Virus record (IMG/VR): IMGVR_UViG_3300021375_000048
Span: 1 to 47,382 of that record
Direction: 5' to 3' (one strand)
DNA: 47,382 nucleotides
DNA from: a virus
Part shown: piece after piece, positions 8,162-16,071 of the stretch
Layout of the letters: each line of letters starts with the position of its first letter
Position numbering within the stretch: position 1 is the first letter of the stretch
The notes under the pieces: model-generated
Database searches by the model: none
Told to the model about the DNA's origin: nothing
The model's input: the letters and a program-made list of their open reading frames with translations, nothing else
Made by a program: the position numbers and the translations under genes

Positions 8162-9745
8162 TTAGGTTATTGTGAACCATCTATCTCCGTTTGAATCTAC
8201 GAATGTTTCTTCTTCACCCTGTATTCCACCAAACACTCCTGCAGGTAGAATATCATCTTCTATCAACTTTTGTTGTTCTGAGTACAATAAGTCCTTAACT
8301 CTAGTATCTGTTAAGTGAAGAAAGTATTCTGTTGTTATAAACCATGCAAATAGTACATTGTTCATAACTAAATCATCATTATAGCCCCTATCAGCCTCAT
8401 ATGAGTTGCCTTTAATAACAAAGGTCATAAGTTCTGTTATTGTTGCTCTGTCTACTATATTTAGTCGATTCTCTTCTAGTATTTCTTTCAGAGTAGAACA
8501 ACCAATTCTCTTAATTCGTTTATTCATTGTCACACCGATATCTTCTGCCTTAGTTTGTCCTTGGGTAAAGACACTAGGGTACTCTATATCATAATGCAAC
8601 TGTTGTGCGACCATACCACCTTCTGCGTTGTTTTCTATAATAACAAGTGCTTCGTTATATGGTCTAACATATTTATTAATTATGTCTGCCAACAACATAG
8701 GTGATGTCATATTATCTCTATAAACCAAGACTTGTTGGAATGGTTGAGACGAAACATCAAATATAGTAAATGTGGAATAATCTAATCCTTTACCTTGTGA
8801 TACATCAACTGTACATATATAGTTATGATTTTCTATAGGTCTTTGGTAAAGATTTATCCCATCTTTGACCCAATCAGATTCTATGGCTCTCATACCCAAT
8901 AGTGTATTACTATTAATAAGTGTAGAACCCGTTCCTAGGAAAGAGTTTCCATACTCTTGTTCAAATTGTGCTTCTGAGGTATTTGCAATGGTCTCTTTCT
9001 TCCATTCTTCGTCTCTGCCTGGCACATCATACCAGTTGATTGTGAATGATTTATACTCAGATTGTTCATGTATTGCAGATTCGTATATCTTGTGGAACAT
9101 ATTACCTACACCGTTTGCAGTTGAGGTAATGATTACCTTTGAGTCTTTACCCGAGGTCACAACAGGATATGTTGCAGTATAGAATGTCTCTGCATCGTCT
9201 ACGAATGCAAACTCATCTAAGTATAGTAGGTTAATTGACATACCACGAATTGAACTTGAAGAGGTTGCAGCTGCAACGACTTTACTATCATTTGCAAATT
9301 CAATAGACCCTTTGTTTAGAATCTTAACACCTGGCTGTAAGAAGAATGGTACAGACTCTAACATAGTGACAAGACGAGCAATCATCTCTCTTGCAATTGC
9401 ACCCTTGTTAGCAAGGATTGCAACAGTCACTTCGGGGTGAAATAATAAAAACCATAATAGATATGCACAAGAAGTGATTGATTTACCACTTTGACGTGAT
9501 GCAAGAACTACACTAAAACGAGAGTCATTGTAGTGATTAATTAACTTATCTTGATACCCACGAAGTTTGAAAGGAACCATACCTTCGTCTAGTGATATGA
9601 TTTGTGTATAATTTTCTATAAAATGACAAGGGTCTTTAGAACATTTTAGATATTCATCTAATTCTTCTTTTGCGTATTGAGTTTCAATACCCGCTCTTTT
9701 AATGAGATTATTTCCAAGATAACCTTCATTCTTATTAACTGTCAT
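8162..9745 (-). CDS. 17: Terminase large subunit gp17
   Basis: DNA-packaging motor ATPase and headful nuclease. The 527 aa compare with 610 in T4. The ATPase domain has the Walker A motif SRQSGKS (83-89), Walker B LLYLDE (173-178) and coupling motif ITSTANG (206-212). The RNase-H-like nuclease domain follows, with Asp314 in TVDVSQGKG, Glu371 in VIIENNAEGG and the Asp457-Asp458 pair in YNDDLVMN as likely metal ligands. The start overlaps the end of the small terminase gene by 11 bases. Confidence 0.98.
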   Translation of the reverse strand: MTVNKNEGYLGNNLIKRAGIETQYAKEELDEYLKCSKDPCHFIENYTQIISLDEGMVPFKLRGYQDKLINHYNDSRFSVVLASRQSGKSITSCAYLLWFLLFHPEVTVAILANKGAIAREMIARLVTMLESVPFFLQPGVKILNKGSIEFANDSKVVAAATSSSSIRGMSINLLYLDEFAFVDDAETFYTATYPVVTSGKDSKVIITSTANGVGNMFHKIYESAIHEQSEYKSFTINWYDVPGRDEEWKKETIANTSEAQFEQEYGNSFLGTGSTLINSNTLLGMRAIESDWVKDGINLYQRPIENHNYICTVDVSQGKGLDYSTFTIFDVSSQPFQQVLVYRDNMTSPMLLADIINKYVRPYNEALVIIENNAEGGMVAQQLHYDIEYPSVFTQGQTKAEDIGVTMNKRIKRIGCSTLKEILEENRLNIVDRATITELMTFVIKGNSYEADRGYNDDLVMNNVLFAWFITTEYFLHLTDTRVKDLLYSEQQKLIEDDILPAGVFGGIQGEEETFVDSNGDRWFTIT

Positions 9746-10145
9746 CTTTTTTACTTTCTTTCTTTAGAAACTTTTGAAGTTCTGAAGTAGAACCAACATA
9801 TAAATGATTATGTTGTGTTTTTACACTCCCGTTTTCGTCTTCTAACTTCTTCAATTTGGTTTGAACGTCTAATAACTTCTCTGCAGTTTCACCTACAGTC
9901 TTTATTAACTGACCTGCAACTTCGTATGCACGAGGATTTTCAGTTTCTTTACAAACATCTAGAATACCGTCTATTGCGTCTTGTCCTCGTTCTACAAGAC
10001 CATAGAGATTTTCTCTAGTGTACTTATAGTCCGTCTGAACATTATCTGACTGGGGTGGTTTTTTGATTACTTGAGTTGTTTCTTTCTTTATTTCTGAAGA
10101 AATGTCAAGAACATCATTTAATTTCGAGTCTATATTTTTTGCCAT
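9735..10145 (-). CDS. 16: Terminase small subunit gp16
   Basis: DNA-recognition and regulatory partner of gp17. The 136 aa compare with 164 in T4. The central helices (YTRENLYGLVERGQDAIDGILDVCKE followed by RAYEVAGQLIKTVGETAEKLLDVQTKLKKLE) form the antiparallel coiled coil typical of T4-family small terminases, and the flanking ends are polar. It sits between gp15 and gp17 exactly as in T4 and overlaps gp17 slightly. Confidence 0.92.
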   Translation of the reverse strand: MAKNIDSKLNDVLDISSEIKKETTQVIKKPPQSDNVQTDYKYTRENLYGLVERGQDAIDGILDVCKETENPRAYEVAGQLIKTVGETAEKLLDVQTKLKKLEDENGSVKTQHNHLYVGSTSELQKFLKKESKKDDS

Positions 10146-10147
10146 AA

Positions 10148-11200
10148 TTAACTTGCATCGGTCACTTTATCTTCTGTAAATGTCGAAGGTGAACCATCAT
10201 CATAAAAAGTCACGGTTTCTGCAACAACGAATGTATCGCCTGGGTCTACTGAACCCACAAATTTCAATACAGTTTTTGCACTTAGTATTACTGCAGAAGA
10301 AACCACTATTGATAACTTATCTGATGAGATACTTGAAATAGTTGGATTGGTTGATAAATTTGTTCCAAATACTTCATCGCCGACACTTATACTATTATTT
10401 ATTGCAGTTGCAAATGGTATTGTTGTAGAACTAGATACTGCAGTAGATGTTGTTTCTGCAAATGCAGGTTCATAGTGTTTAACTTCTTTTATTAGACCTG
10501 AACTATCTATCTGACTTGTTGTAAATAAACCACTTGTAGTATTAATATAATCTCTTTCAATAACATTTTTAATAACTTTACCATTGTAAACAGGCCCGAA
10601 ATAATTTAGTTTCATTGTAAAAGAAAGTGTATATTCTATAACTCTTCTTTCTGTAAAATCACCTTCATACGTATCCTCCATAGATACTGAATTTAGAATA
10701 ATTGGAACATCTCTATAATCAGTCATTGAATCAATCATTTTCATAGTGACTGTATATTCAGGTTGAAAGTATGGTAAAATTTGTTCTATAATCTGTAATG
10801 CGTCTGACATATTCTTCGCTAAAACACTTAGATTAAACGATAGGTTGTAGGGTGCAGGTTGATACTGGTAAGACCTTTTAGTCGTGTCAGCGGTGTCTAA
10901 GGTGGTCTTCTGATGTCTTATAAGTTTGTTTTGCTGTCTTGTTGCATCATATTCATAACCACTAACTTCAAATGCTATACGAGGTAAACTAATTGCAGTT
11001 CTATTGTTATCATTTAGATTTGGTTCTTCTGCAAGTCTTTGTAAAAATTTCTGTTTAGGGCCGTATGATATAGGAACTTTCTGTTCTGTTAAAACAGTAC
11101 CATCATCTTTTATTTTTTTAATTGTTATATTGTTAAATAGTGTTCCAAATATAGACACTGCACGTTTTGTTGTCTCATTATAAAAAAATGTACCAAACAT
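10148..11200 (-). CDS. 15: Tail terminator / sheath stabiliser gp15
   Basis: Caps the finished tail and joins it to the neck. The 350 aa are longer than T4 gp15 (272 aa). The extra length is a Ser/Thr-rich C-terminal domain (about residues 230-350). The N-terminal family region is clear: FGTFFYNETTKRAVSIFG, ISYGPKQKFLQRLAE and SLPRIAFEVSGYEYDATRQQ. Its ATG overlaps the gp14 stop (TAATG). Confidence 0.95.
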   Translation of the reverse strand: MFGTFFYNETTKRAVSIFGTLFNNITIKKIKDDGTVLTEQKVPISYGPKQKFLQRLAEEPNLNDNNRTAISLPRIAFEVSGYEYDATRQQNKLIRHQKTTLDTADTTKRSYQYQPAPYNLSFNLSVLAKNMSDALQIIEQILPYFQPEYTVTMKMIDSMTDYRDVPIILNSVSMEDTYEGDFTERRVIEYTLSFTMKLNYFGPVYNGKVIKNVIERDYINTTSGLFTTSQIDSSGLIKEVKHYEPAFAETTSTAVSSSTTIPFATAINNSISVGDEVFGTNLSTNPTISSISSDKLSIVVSSAVILSAKTVLKFVGSVDPGDTFVVAETVTFYDDGSPSTFTEDKVTDAS

Positions 11201-12054
11201 TATGTGACCTCACCGAAAGGGTTGGTTTCTGAGAAGTCTAGATAGTTGTCTGCAGTATCTTCAAAGTCTTTATTTTGTGCATTTCCATCATTACCGAATG
11301 TTAGAACATCTTCTATAGATTGAATAGTGTATTCTGCAGCTGAACTTGCACCAATTAAAACATCATTAACTGCAAGTGTTATTGTGTTGTCTTTTACGGA
11401 TAATAAATGATTTTGTGGAGACCATGAAACCACTTCCCCAACAACAACTCCATCTTTAGTGACATTCTCATTGACAGTATAATTACCACTACCAGCATTA
11501 AACATAGTTAATTTAACTTGATATGCTTGGTCTAGTTCTACTAAGTCTGCGTTTGTTCCAGTATCAAAATCTTCTCCACTATATTCAAACAATTCACATT
11601 GCAATTTGAATACAAATAATTTACCCACTTGATAGAATGGATTTTCATGTTCCACAAATTTAATCTCAAACATTGAACCACTGAGAGGGAAATGTATTAA
11701 ATCTCCTTCGTTAGGTCTTAGAGAAGTTGCAAGGTTAGAGTCCAGTGATATAAATCTCTCCCAAGTTCTTAAAGATATGACAAAGGTTGCAGTATCTCTT
11801 ACTTGGACACCAAACTTACTAAAGAGGTCTCCCTCTCCTTCAAAGCCATCAGTATTTTCTATATACATTTCTACAGAATATGCATCACCGAATGTTGATT
11901 GCACGTCTTCACCAAGGATAGAGTCTTCCTCTACAATTTCTCTTGGTAGATAGAATGTTTCATGTCCATACATTCTCAATGATTCAACAACTAAATCTTC
12001 ATATAAGTGTTGTTCAGTGGAAACTGCATGGTTAAAAAATACATTTGTTGGCAT
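11200..12054 (-). CDS. 14: Neck protein gp14
   Basis: Head-completion/neck protein forming, with gp13, the connector under the portal that holds packaged DNA. The 284 aa compare with 256 in T4. The N-terminus (NVFFNHAVSTEQHLYEDL then MYGHETFYLPRE) and FKVQ-type middle segments (FSKFGVQVRDTATFVISLRTWERF) match the family. It follows gp13 by 3 bases. Confidence 0.94.
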   Translation of the reverse strand: MPTNVFFNHAVSTEQHLYEDLVVESLRMYGHETFYLPREIVEEDSILGEDVQSTFGDAYSVEMYIENTDGFEGEGDLFSKFGVQVRDTATFVISLRTWERFISLDSNLATSLRPNEGDLIHFPLSGSMFEIKFVEHENPFYQVGKLFVFKLQCELFEYSGEDFDTGTNADLVELDQAYQVKLTMFNAGSGNYTVNENVTKDGVVVGEVVSWSPQNHLLSVKDNTITLAVNDVLIGASSAAEYTIQSIEDVLTFGNDGNAQNKDFEDTADNYLDFSETNPFGEVT

Positions 12055-12057
12055 AAT

Positions 12058-12873
12058 TTATCCCATTAAGTCCATGACTGGCATTTCAAAGTTCAGTCTT
12101 GACTCTTCTTCTAATCTTGTAATCTCTTCTTGTGCTTCTGTTTTAATTTGTTGTGCATCAAGTGTCACCCCACCTGGCAATGCGATACCTTGGAACTTAG
12201 ATAAGTTTTCACCCCACTGATACTTAACTAATGCAGTTGCATACTTCTTAAGAAACATATCATTGTATATGTCTGTAAAGTCTACAGGGTCTATCTTTCT
12301 ATAACATTCTATAATAATGTACTCTCCAGCATTTAGTTTTGCAGTAGTGTAATCAATATACAATCTGTTTTGGTGTGCATTATATCTTATAGGTATTTGT
12401 CCTACTAACATATCATTTATTAACTTAATATGTTGTTGCACTTGTGAATAGTATAAAACACTTGTGGAAGTTAAATCCCAAAGGTCATTTAATCTTAACT
12501 GATATTGTATATCAAACATACTAGATGTTTGTCCTGAATTAAATGGGAATATTCGTAATACACTTAACACATGTTCGGGTAGTGTCACATAACTTTTACT
12601 CTCTCCGTAAGACTGACCTGCAATTGCTTGTGTTCCACTAGTAGAACCAGTAAGTGTATCATTTGTTTTAAATGAGTTAATTTCGTCTTGTGTTATTTCG
12701 TGTTTTAGATAAGTTTTGATAGAACCATTGTAATGATATTCATGAAAGTATTGTAGTGCTTCATCAATTCTATCATCTAATTGGTCGTCATCAACATTAA
12801 TCTCCAATACTGGGGCTCCAAGTTTCCTTTTTATATAGTCTTTTAAGGTACTTTTTGATGTTGGTTCTGCCAT
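12058..12873 (-). CDS. 13: Neck protein gp13
   Basis: Head-completion protein that binds the portal after packaging. The 271 aa compare with 309 in T4. The start TLKDYIKRKLGAPVLEINV and DDRIDEALQYFHEYHYNG are the hallmark of the family, as is the C-terminal GENLSKFQGIALPGGVTLD region. A late promoter lies 31 bases upstream, leaving room for the weak site AGGATTACT. Confidence 0.95.
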   Translation of the reverse strand: MAEPTSKSTLKDYIKRKLGAPVLEINVDDDQLDDRIDEALQYFHEYHYNGSIKTYLKHEITQDEINSFKTNDTLTGSTSGTQAIAGQSYGESKSYVTLPEHVLSVLRIFPFNSGQTSSMFDIQYQLRLNDLWDLTSTSVLYYSQVQQHIKLINDMLVGQIPIRYNAHQNRLYIDYTTAKLNAGEYIIIECYRKIDPVDFTDIYNDMFLKKYATALVKYQWGENLSKFQGIALPGGVTLDAQQIKTEAQEEITRLEEESRLNFEMPVMDLMG

Positions 12874-12904
12874 AGTAATCCTGTAGTAAATTTGCGTCTA
12901 CTAC

Positions 12905-12912
12905 TATTTATA
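12905..12912 (-). promoter_or_regulatory. T4-type late promoter before gp13
   Basis: TATAAATAGTAG on the minus strand, in the 51-base gap between the small coiled-coil gene and gp13. It should start the neck-terminase transcript. Confidence 0.83.
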
Positions 12913-12924
12913 TGAATTTAGAAC

Positions 12925-13185
12925 CTATTCTTGGAAGTAAGTCTTAGATTGTAGACGGTCTATCTTTTCGTCTATCCTTGTCATAGTAGACATGATTCTT
13001 TCAAAGTCCACTTCTATCTGTTCTCTAGTGACATATTCTTTTGCTAATTCTTCTCTTGTCTTGTTAACAAGTATATCTATTCTCTTTTGTTCAGATAAAA
13101 GATTTCTTATGAGAAAACCTAGTGGTGCTAACACGAATGTTATCATAAGGTTCCATAAGAGATGAGTGTCGATTACTATTTCCAT
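12925..13185 (-). CDS. Small membrane-anchored coiled-coil protein
   Basis: An 86-aa protein with one hydrophobic segment (about residues 8-27, LLWNLMITFVLAPLGFLI) followed by a charged helix and coiled coil to the end. The topology suggests a single-span inner-membrane protein with a cytoplasmic coiled coil. A holin-like or membrane-docking role is possible but unproven, and I recognise no named family. Its ATG lies exactly 5 bases from a promoter-like TCTAAATAGTAG, the same geometry seen at gp20 and gp25. Confidence 0.72.
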   Translation of the reverse strand: MEIVIDTHLLWNLMITFVLAPLGFLIRNLLSEQKRIDILVNKTREELAKEYVTREQIEVDFERIMSTMTRIDEKIDRLQSKTYFQE

Positions 13186-13190
13186 ACTAC

Positions 13191-13198
13191 TATTTAGA
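13191..13198 (-). promoter_or_regulatory. Variant late promoter (TCTAAATA)
   Basis: TCTAAATA followed by GTAGT and the ATG of the 86-aa gene. It differs from the T4 late box at one base but keeps the downstream GTA and the 5-base spacing seen at other late promoters of this phage. Confidence 0.5.
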
Positions 13199-13202
13199 AT
13201 AG

Positions 13203-13907
13203 TTAGTCGGTCAAAAGTCTACCATCTGAAGATATATTATAAACAAATTCATCGGGGTTATAGTTATCTATATTACCACTATGTCCTTCAGAAGAAGTGT
13301 ATTTCATTTCTATATTGAATGATATTGAGTATCTTTCTTTATCGGTTGGATTTGGTTCTACCATGTGCATGAGACCACTTGGAAAAAGAATTAATTTACC
13401 ACTTCTAGGTTCATAACCTTTACTAGTAGGAGTTCTTGGAGAGTTGGGAAAATCTGAAACAACTTTAGGATTTGTATCAATCATTTCAATATGACCTTCG
13501 TCACCGTCTGCTTTTATATAGAATACACCACTGTACCAACAACCATTATGTAAGTGTGGTTTGTTCCATGCAAGTTTATCATTTATGTTTGCCCAAGAAT
13601 TACCTATTTGCATTTGTGCTTTATTACGGTCTAATCCATGAAAAGGCCATATCTCGTCATAAAACATAGTTTGTATTCTATTCATTATTTTTTGAAATGC
13701 AGGATTAGACTCACAGCCGTCATGTGATTGCCAACCAGTATATGCATTAGATAGTCTTCTACCTTCGGGGTCTTTCCTTCTCATACCATCCATAGTATCT
13801 ACAAGAAGGTCTAAATAATTTTGGTCTATACCTCTGTTCGGGTCTAAACTAGGGTCTAATAAATCTTTCTCAAATACAAAAGTTGGGAATAATAATCTAA
13901 CTGCCAT
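13203..13907 (-). CDS. 2OG-Fe(II) oxygenase-like protein (TIGR02466 type)
   Basis: About 234 aa. The N-terminal LFPTFVFEKDL, the core NKPHLHNGCWYSGVFYI (His118 and His120) and the C-terminal GKLILFPSGLMHMVEPNPTD (His181), followed by ERYSISFN (Arg192), follow the TIGR02466 2-oxoglutarate/iron oxygenase pattern. The first metal motif reads H-x-H-N rather than the usual H-x-D, so activity should be verified. I chose the start MAVRLLFP because this family begins right at LFPT. The ATG at 13934 would add 9 residues and a 38-base overlap with the previous gene, against 11 here. It belongs to the oxygenase/glycosyltransferase cassette. Confidence 0.78.
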   Translation of the reverse strand: MAVRLLFPTFVFEKDLLDPSLDPNRGIDQNYLDLLVDTMDGMRRKDPEGRRLSNAYTGWQSHDGCESNPAFQKIMNRIQTMFYDEIWPFHGLDRNKAQMQIGNSWANINDKLAWNKPHLHNGCWYSGVFYIKADGDEGHIEMIDTNPKVVSDFPNSPRTPTSKGYEPRSGKLILFPSGLMHMVEPNPTDKERYSISFNIEMKYTSSEGHSGNIDNYNPDEFVYNISSDGRLLTD

Positions 13908-14790
13908 CGAAATCAAACTCCAATTGTGTTTCACTCTTTATATCTTCTGTTTGGTTATGCATAGGACATTCAGGTGGTGGGGTCTCTTCACTATAAAATC
14001 TACCTTTTGGTTTCCAAAACTTACCTCTCCTATAACCACCAAATCCAGTTATAGTCTCATCTTCAAAATTGCTTATTTGAGACCATTCTTGCATAGATTT
14101 ATTTGTAGGTTTATCTTCAAATTCTGAAGTTATTGTTGCACGATTCTTTATCCAAGATTCATGTGTGTTAACAATATATGAGGCATTCCAAGTATCTCTT
14201 TTATATGGTATGATTTGACAAAGAGGAGTTCCTTTTGGTATTACAAAAGAATGGTCAACTTTAGGATAAAATATAATTTGTGCATTATCCATTCCAACAT
14301 TAAATTCATCTGTATCTATTATTCCTTGCCAAGTTGCAAAATAATTATTTTGGAATAAGAATGGGTCTAGGTAAAAACAAGAATAGCCTGGTGGTGTTTT
14401 GATATTCCAAGGATTTCTCATTTTAAATGCATCTTTAGTTGGTTTACCACTACCTAAGTATTCAAATGCGTCTAGTGTTTGTGTTATTGGGTGACTAGTA
14501 GAATTGTATGAAGTATTATGTGGGTCTGCAGTTGCAGTAGTAGAAGTTCCCGAATCATATTTACTTACGCCATTTATAACTTCAATATCCCTATTTGCAA
14601 GTAGATACCAACCACTCTTTAACCAATCGTCCATTGCAGGGCATGAACGAATAGTCTGTTGAACTACTCCTCTAACTATTTCACCAACTTTTGCTTTCTT
14701 CCACCAATCGGGTGATATAGAACTAGCAAGAACTGGTTTAAAGTCCCTAAGTGTTTCTTTATTATATGTGTGAAATTCTATCGTTGGCAT
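13897..14790 (-). CDS. Cupin-like/DUF6065-like protein of unknown function
   Basis: A 297-aa protein with distinct conserved-looking blocks: SCPAMDDWLKSGWYLLA near residue 50, NPWNIKTPPGYSCFYLDP near 150, and HSFVIPKGTPLCQIIPYKR near 210. This resembles the DUF6065 proteins seen beside oxygenases and glycosyltransferases in phages, and the last two blocks look like a beta-sandwich core. The family name is from memory, so treat it as tentative. The C-terminus has a Cys/His pair (PPPECPMHNQ). It overlaps the upstream oxygenase by 29 bases, consistent with joint expression. Confidence 0.7.
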   Translation of the reverse strand: MPTIEFHTYNKETLRDFKPVLASSISPDWWKKAKVGEIVRGVVQQTIRSCPAMDDWLKSGWYLLANRDIEVINGVSKYDSGTSTTATADPHNTSYNSTSHPITQTLDAFEYLGSGKPTKDAFKMRNPWNIKTPPGYSCFYLDPFLFQNNYFATWQGIIDTDEFNVGMDNAQIIFYPKVDHSFVIPKGTPLCQIIPYKRDTWNASYIVNTHESWIKNRATITSEFEDKPTNKSMQEWSQISNFEDETITGFGGYRRGKFWKPKGRFYSEETPPPECPMHNQTEDIKSETQLEFDFDGS

Positions 14791-15481
14791 GAAAAAATTC
14801 TTCTTCCTCTACTAATCTTACTTCGTCTCCCCTTAAAACAAGAGACCTTCTATCTATATATCGTGCTGAAGGAGAAGGTGCATCTGCACCATGTGGTATC
14901 CTTCCATCAAAAATTATTAATCTATTTGGTTTAAACTCAACTTCTGCAATTTGGTGATTGTCTATATGTTCTTGTCTACCATCCAATCCTTGTTGCATTT
15001 CATTATACAGCCTTAATGTTCCACCCCATTCTTTATTCCAAAACTTATTGGTATAATAAAGGAATGAGAGATTCCACTCATCTTCCTCTTGACAGTCTGC
15101 ATGTGTTGTTCCTTGTAAACCTTGTGTTTGTGAGTTTAGTCCCATGTATTGAAATCTCTCCCACTTAAATCCAAATTCTGTTTGTAGTCTTCTGTTTAAA
15201 TAGTAAGGAAATACTGTATGGAGTTTATCCATATTCTTTTCTAATTTCATGTCCTCTCTATAATAAGTTGCACCCCAAAAACTATGATGAGGTAGTCCTG
15301 TTGGACTTCCACTACTTACTTGATTAGTTTTAGACCAAAGGTTATTAGCAACTATGTAATCATCAAAATGGTGATGCAGTTCAGTTGCTAGATAGTTATC
15401 TAAGACATATACATCTTTAAGTGGTAAATCTTTTATTTTAAAAGGTTCGTCTATGTGGACGACTTTTATGTCATCATACAT
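14762..15481 (-). CDS. 2OG-Fe(II) oxygenase, prolyl-hydroxylase-like
   Basis: A 239-aa double-stranded beta-helix dioxygenase. Metal ligands are visible as His127-x-Asp129 (GTTHADCQ) and His197 (GRIPHGADAP). Arg207 or Arg212 (RRSLVLRGD) is placed to bind 2-oxoglutarate. The intervening WNLSFLYYTNKFWNKEWGG...LRLYNE region matches the P4H-type fold common in marine T4-like phages. The family hydroxylates protein side chains (Pro, Lys, Asp) or small molecules; the substrate here is unknown. The nearby proline-rich repeat proteins are candidate targets. It starts 3 bases past the upstream gene. Confidence 0.87.
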   Translation of the reverse strand: MYDDIKVVHIDEPFKIKDLPLKDVYVLDNYLATELHHHFDDYIVANNLWSKTNQVSSGSPTGLPHHSFWGATYYREDMKLEKNMDKLHTVFPYYLNRRLQTEFGFKWERFQYMGLNSQTQGLQGTTHADCQEEDEWNLSFLYYTNKFWNKEWGGTLRLYNEMQQGLDGRQEHIDNHQIAEVEFKPNRLIIFDGRIPHGADAPSPSARYIDRRSLVLRGDEVRLVEEEEFFHANDRISHI

Positions 15482-15484
15482 GAC

Positions 15485-16042
15485 TTATCTTTCGTGGTCA
15501 GGCAATAAACTTGCTATAGGAAGTTGGTTTATATATTCTTGAATATCTTTTAAATGGTCTTCTCTAGTTGCAAATATTTCATTTACTAACTGGTCATATA
15601 TGACATACTGAGAATCAGTGTATTCCATTACTCTTCTTGCATTAGACCTATATGGGTGATTAGAGCCCTCTCTACCTGCAAAAGTGACTTCTGTTAAGTC
15701 TTCAAAACCATAGTTCCCCATAAAATCATCTATGTTCCCTTTAAGTTGAGTCATTAAGTCTTGTGCATATTGATTATTTAATGTAATTCCTACAGGAGGT
15801 TCAGAATTTTCAATATAGTTTTCAATGATTTCTTTTTCAGCCCCAGTGATATGTCTTTGTACTTGGTCGTCAAAACACTTTCCGTCTTCCCATTTTTCTA
15901 TTATGACTTCAATATCGTCATATACCAATACATCAAAATCAAATCCAAGTTCAGGTTGGTCTGTATTTGCAAACTCATATTGTAAACCATTTGGTTTTCT
16001 GATTATTAACTTTTGGTCTTCTGTGTAAATTAGTGCGTTCAT
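15485..16042 (-). CDS. Hypothetical protein, possible tail-fibre assembly chaperone
   Basis: A 185-aa protein, start at the ATG giving MNALIYTEDQ, preceded by GAGG about 12 bases upstream. A longer frame from 16060 would need a TTG codon lying inside that ribosome site. The N-terminal part is acidic and beta-like. The C-terminal part is helical and ends EHLKDIQEYINQLPIASL, which recalls the end of phage tail-fibre assembly proteins. That link is weak and position-based, because the gene lies just after the adhesin island. No enzyme motif is seen. Confidence 0.6.
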   Translation of the reverse strand: MNALIYTEDQKLIIRKPNGLQYEFANTDQPELGFDFDVLVYDDIEVIIEKWEDGKCFDDQVQRHITGAEKEIIENYIENSEPPVGITLNNQYAQDLMTQLKGNIDDFMGNYGFEDLTEVTFAGREGSNHPYRSNARRVMEYTDSQYVIYDQLVNEIFATREDHLKDIQEYINQLPIASLLPDHER

Positions 16043-16071
16043 ACTGTTATTATACCTCAATTATGTTTAAA

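Noticed and set aside
16043-16060. TTG start adding six residues to the 185-aa protein
   Set aside because: This TTG forms part of the GAGG ribosome site for the downstream ATG at 16042.
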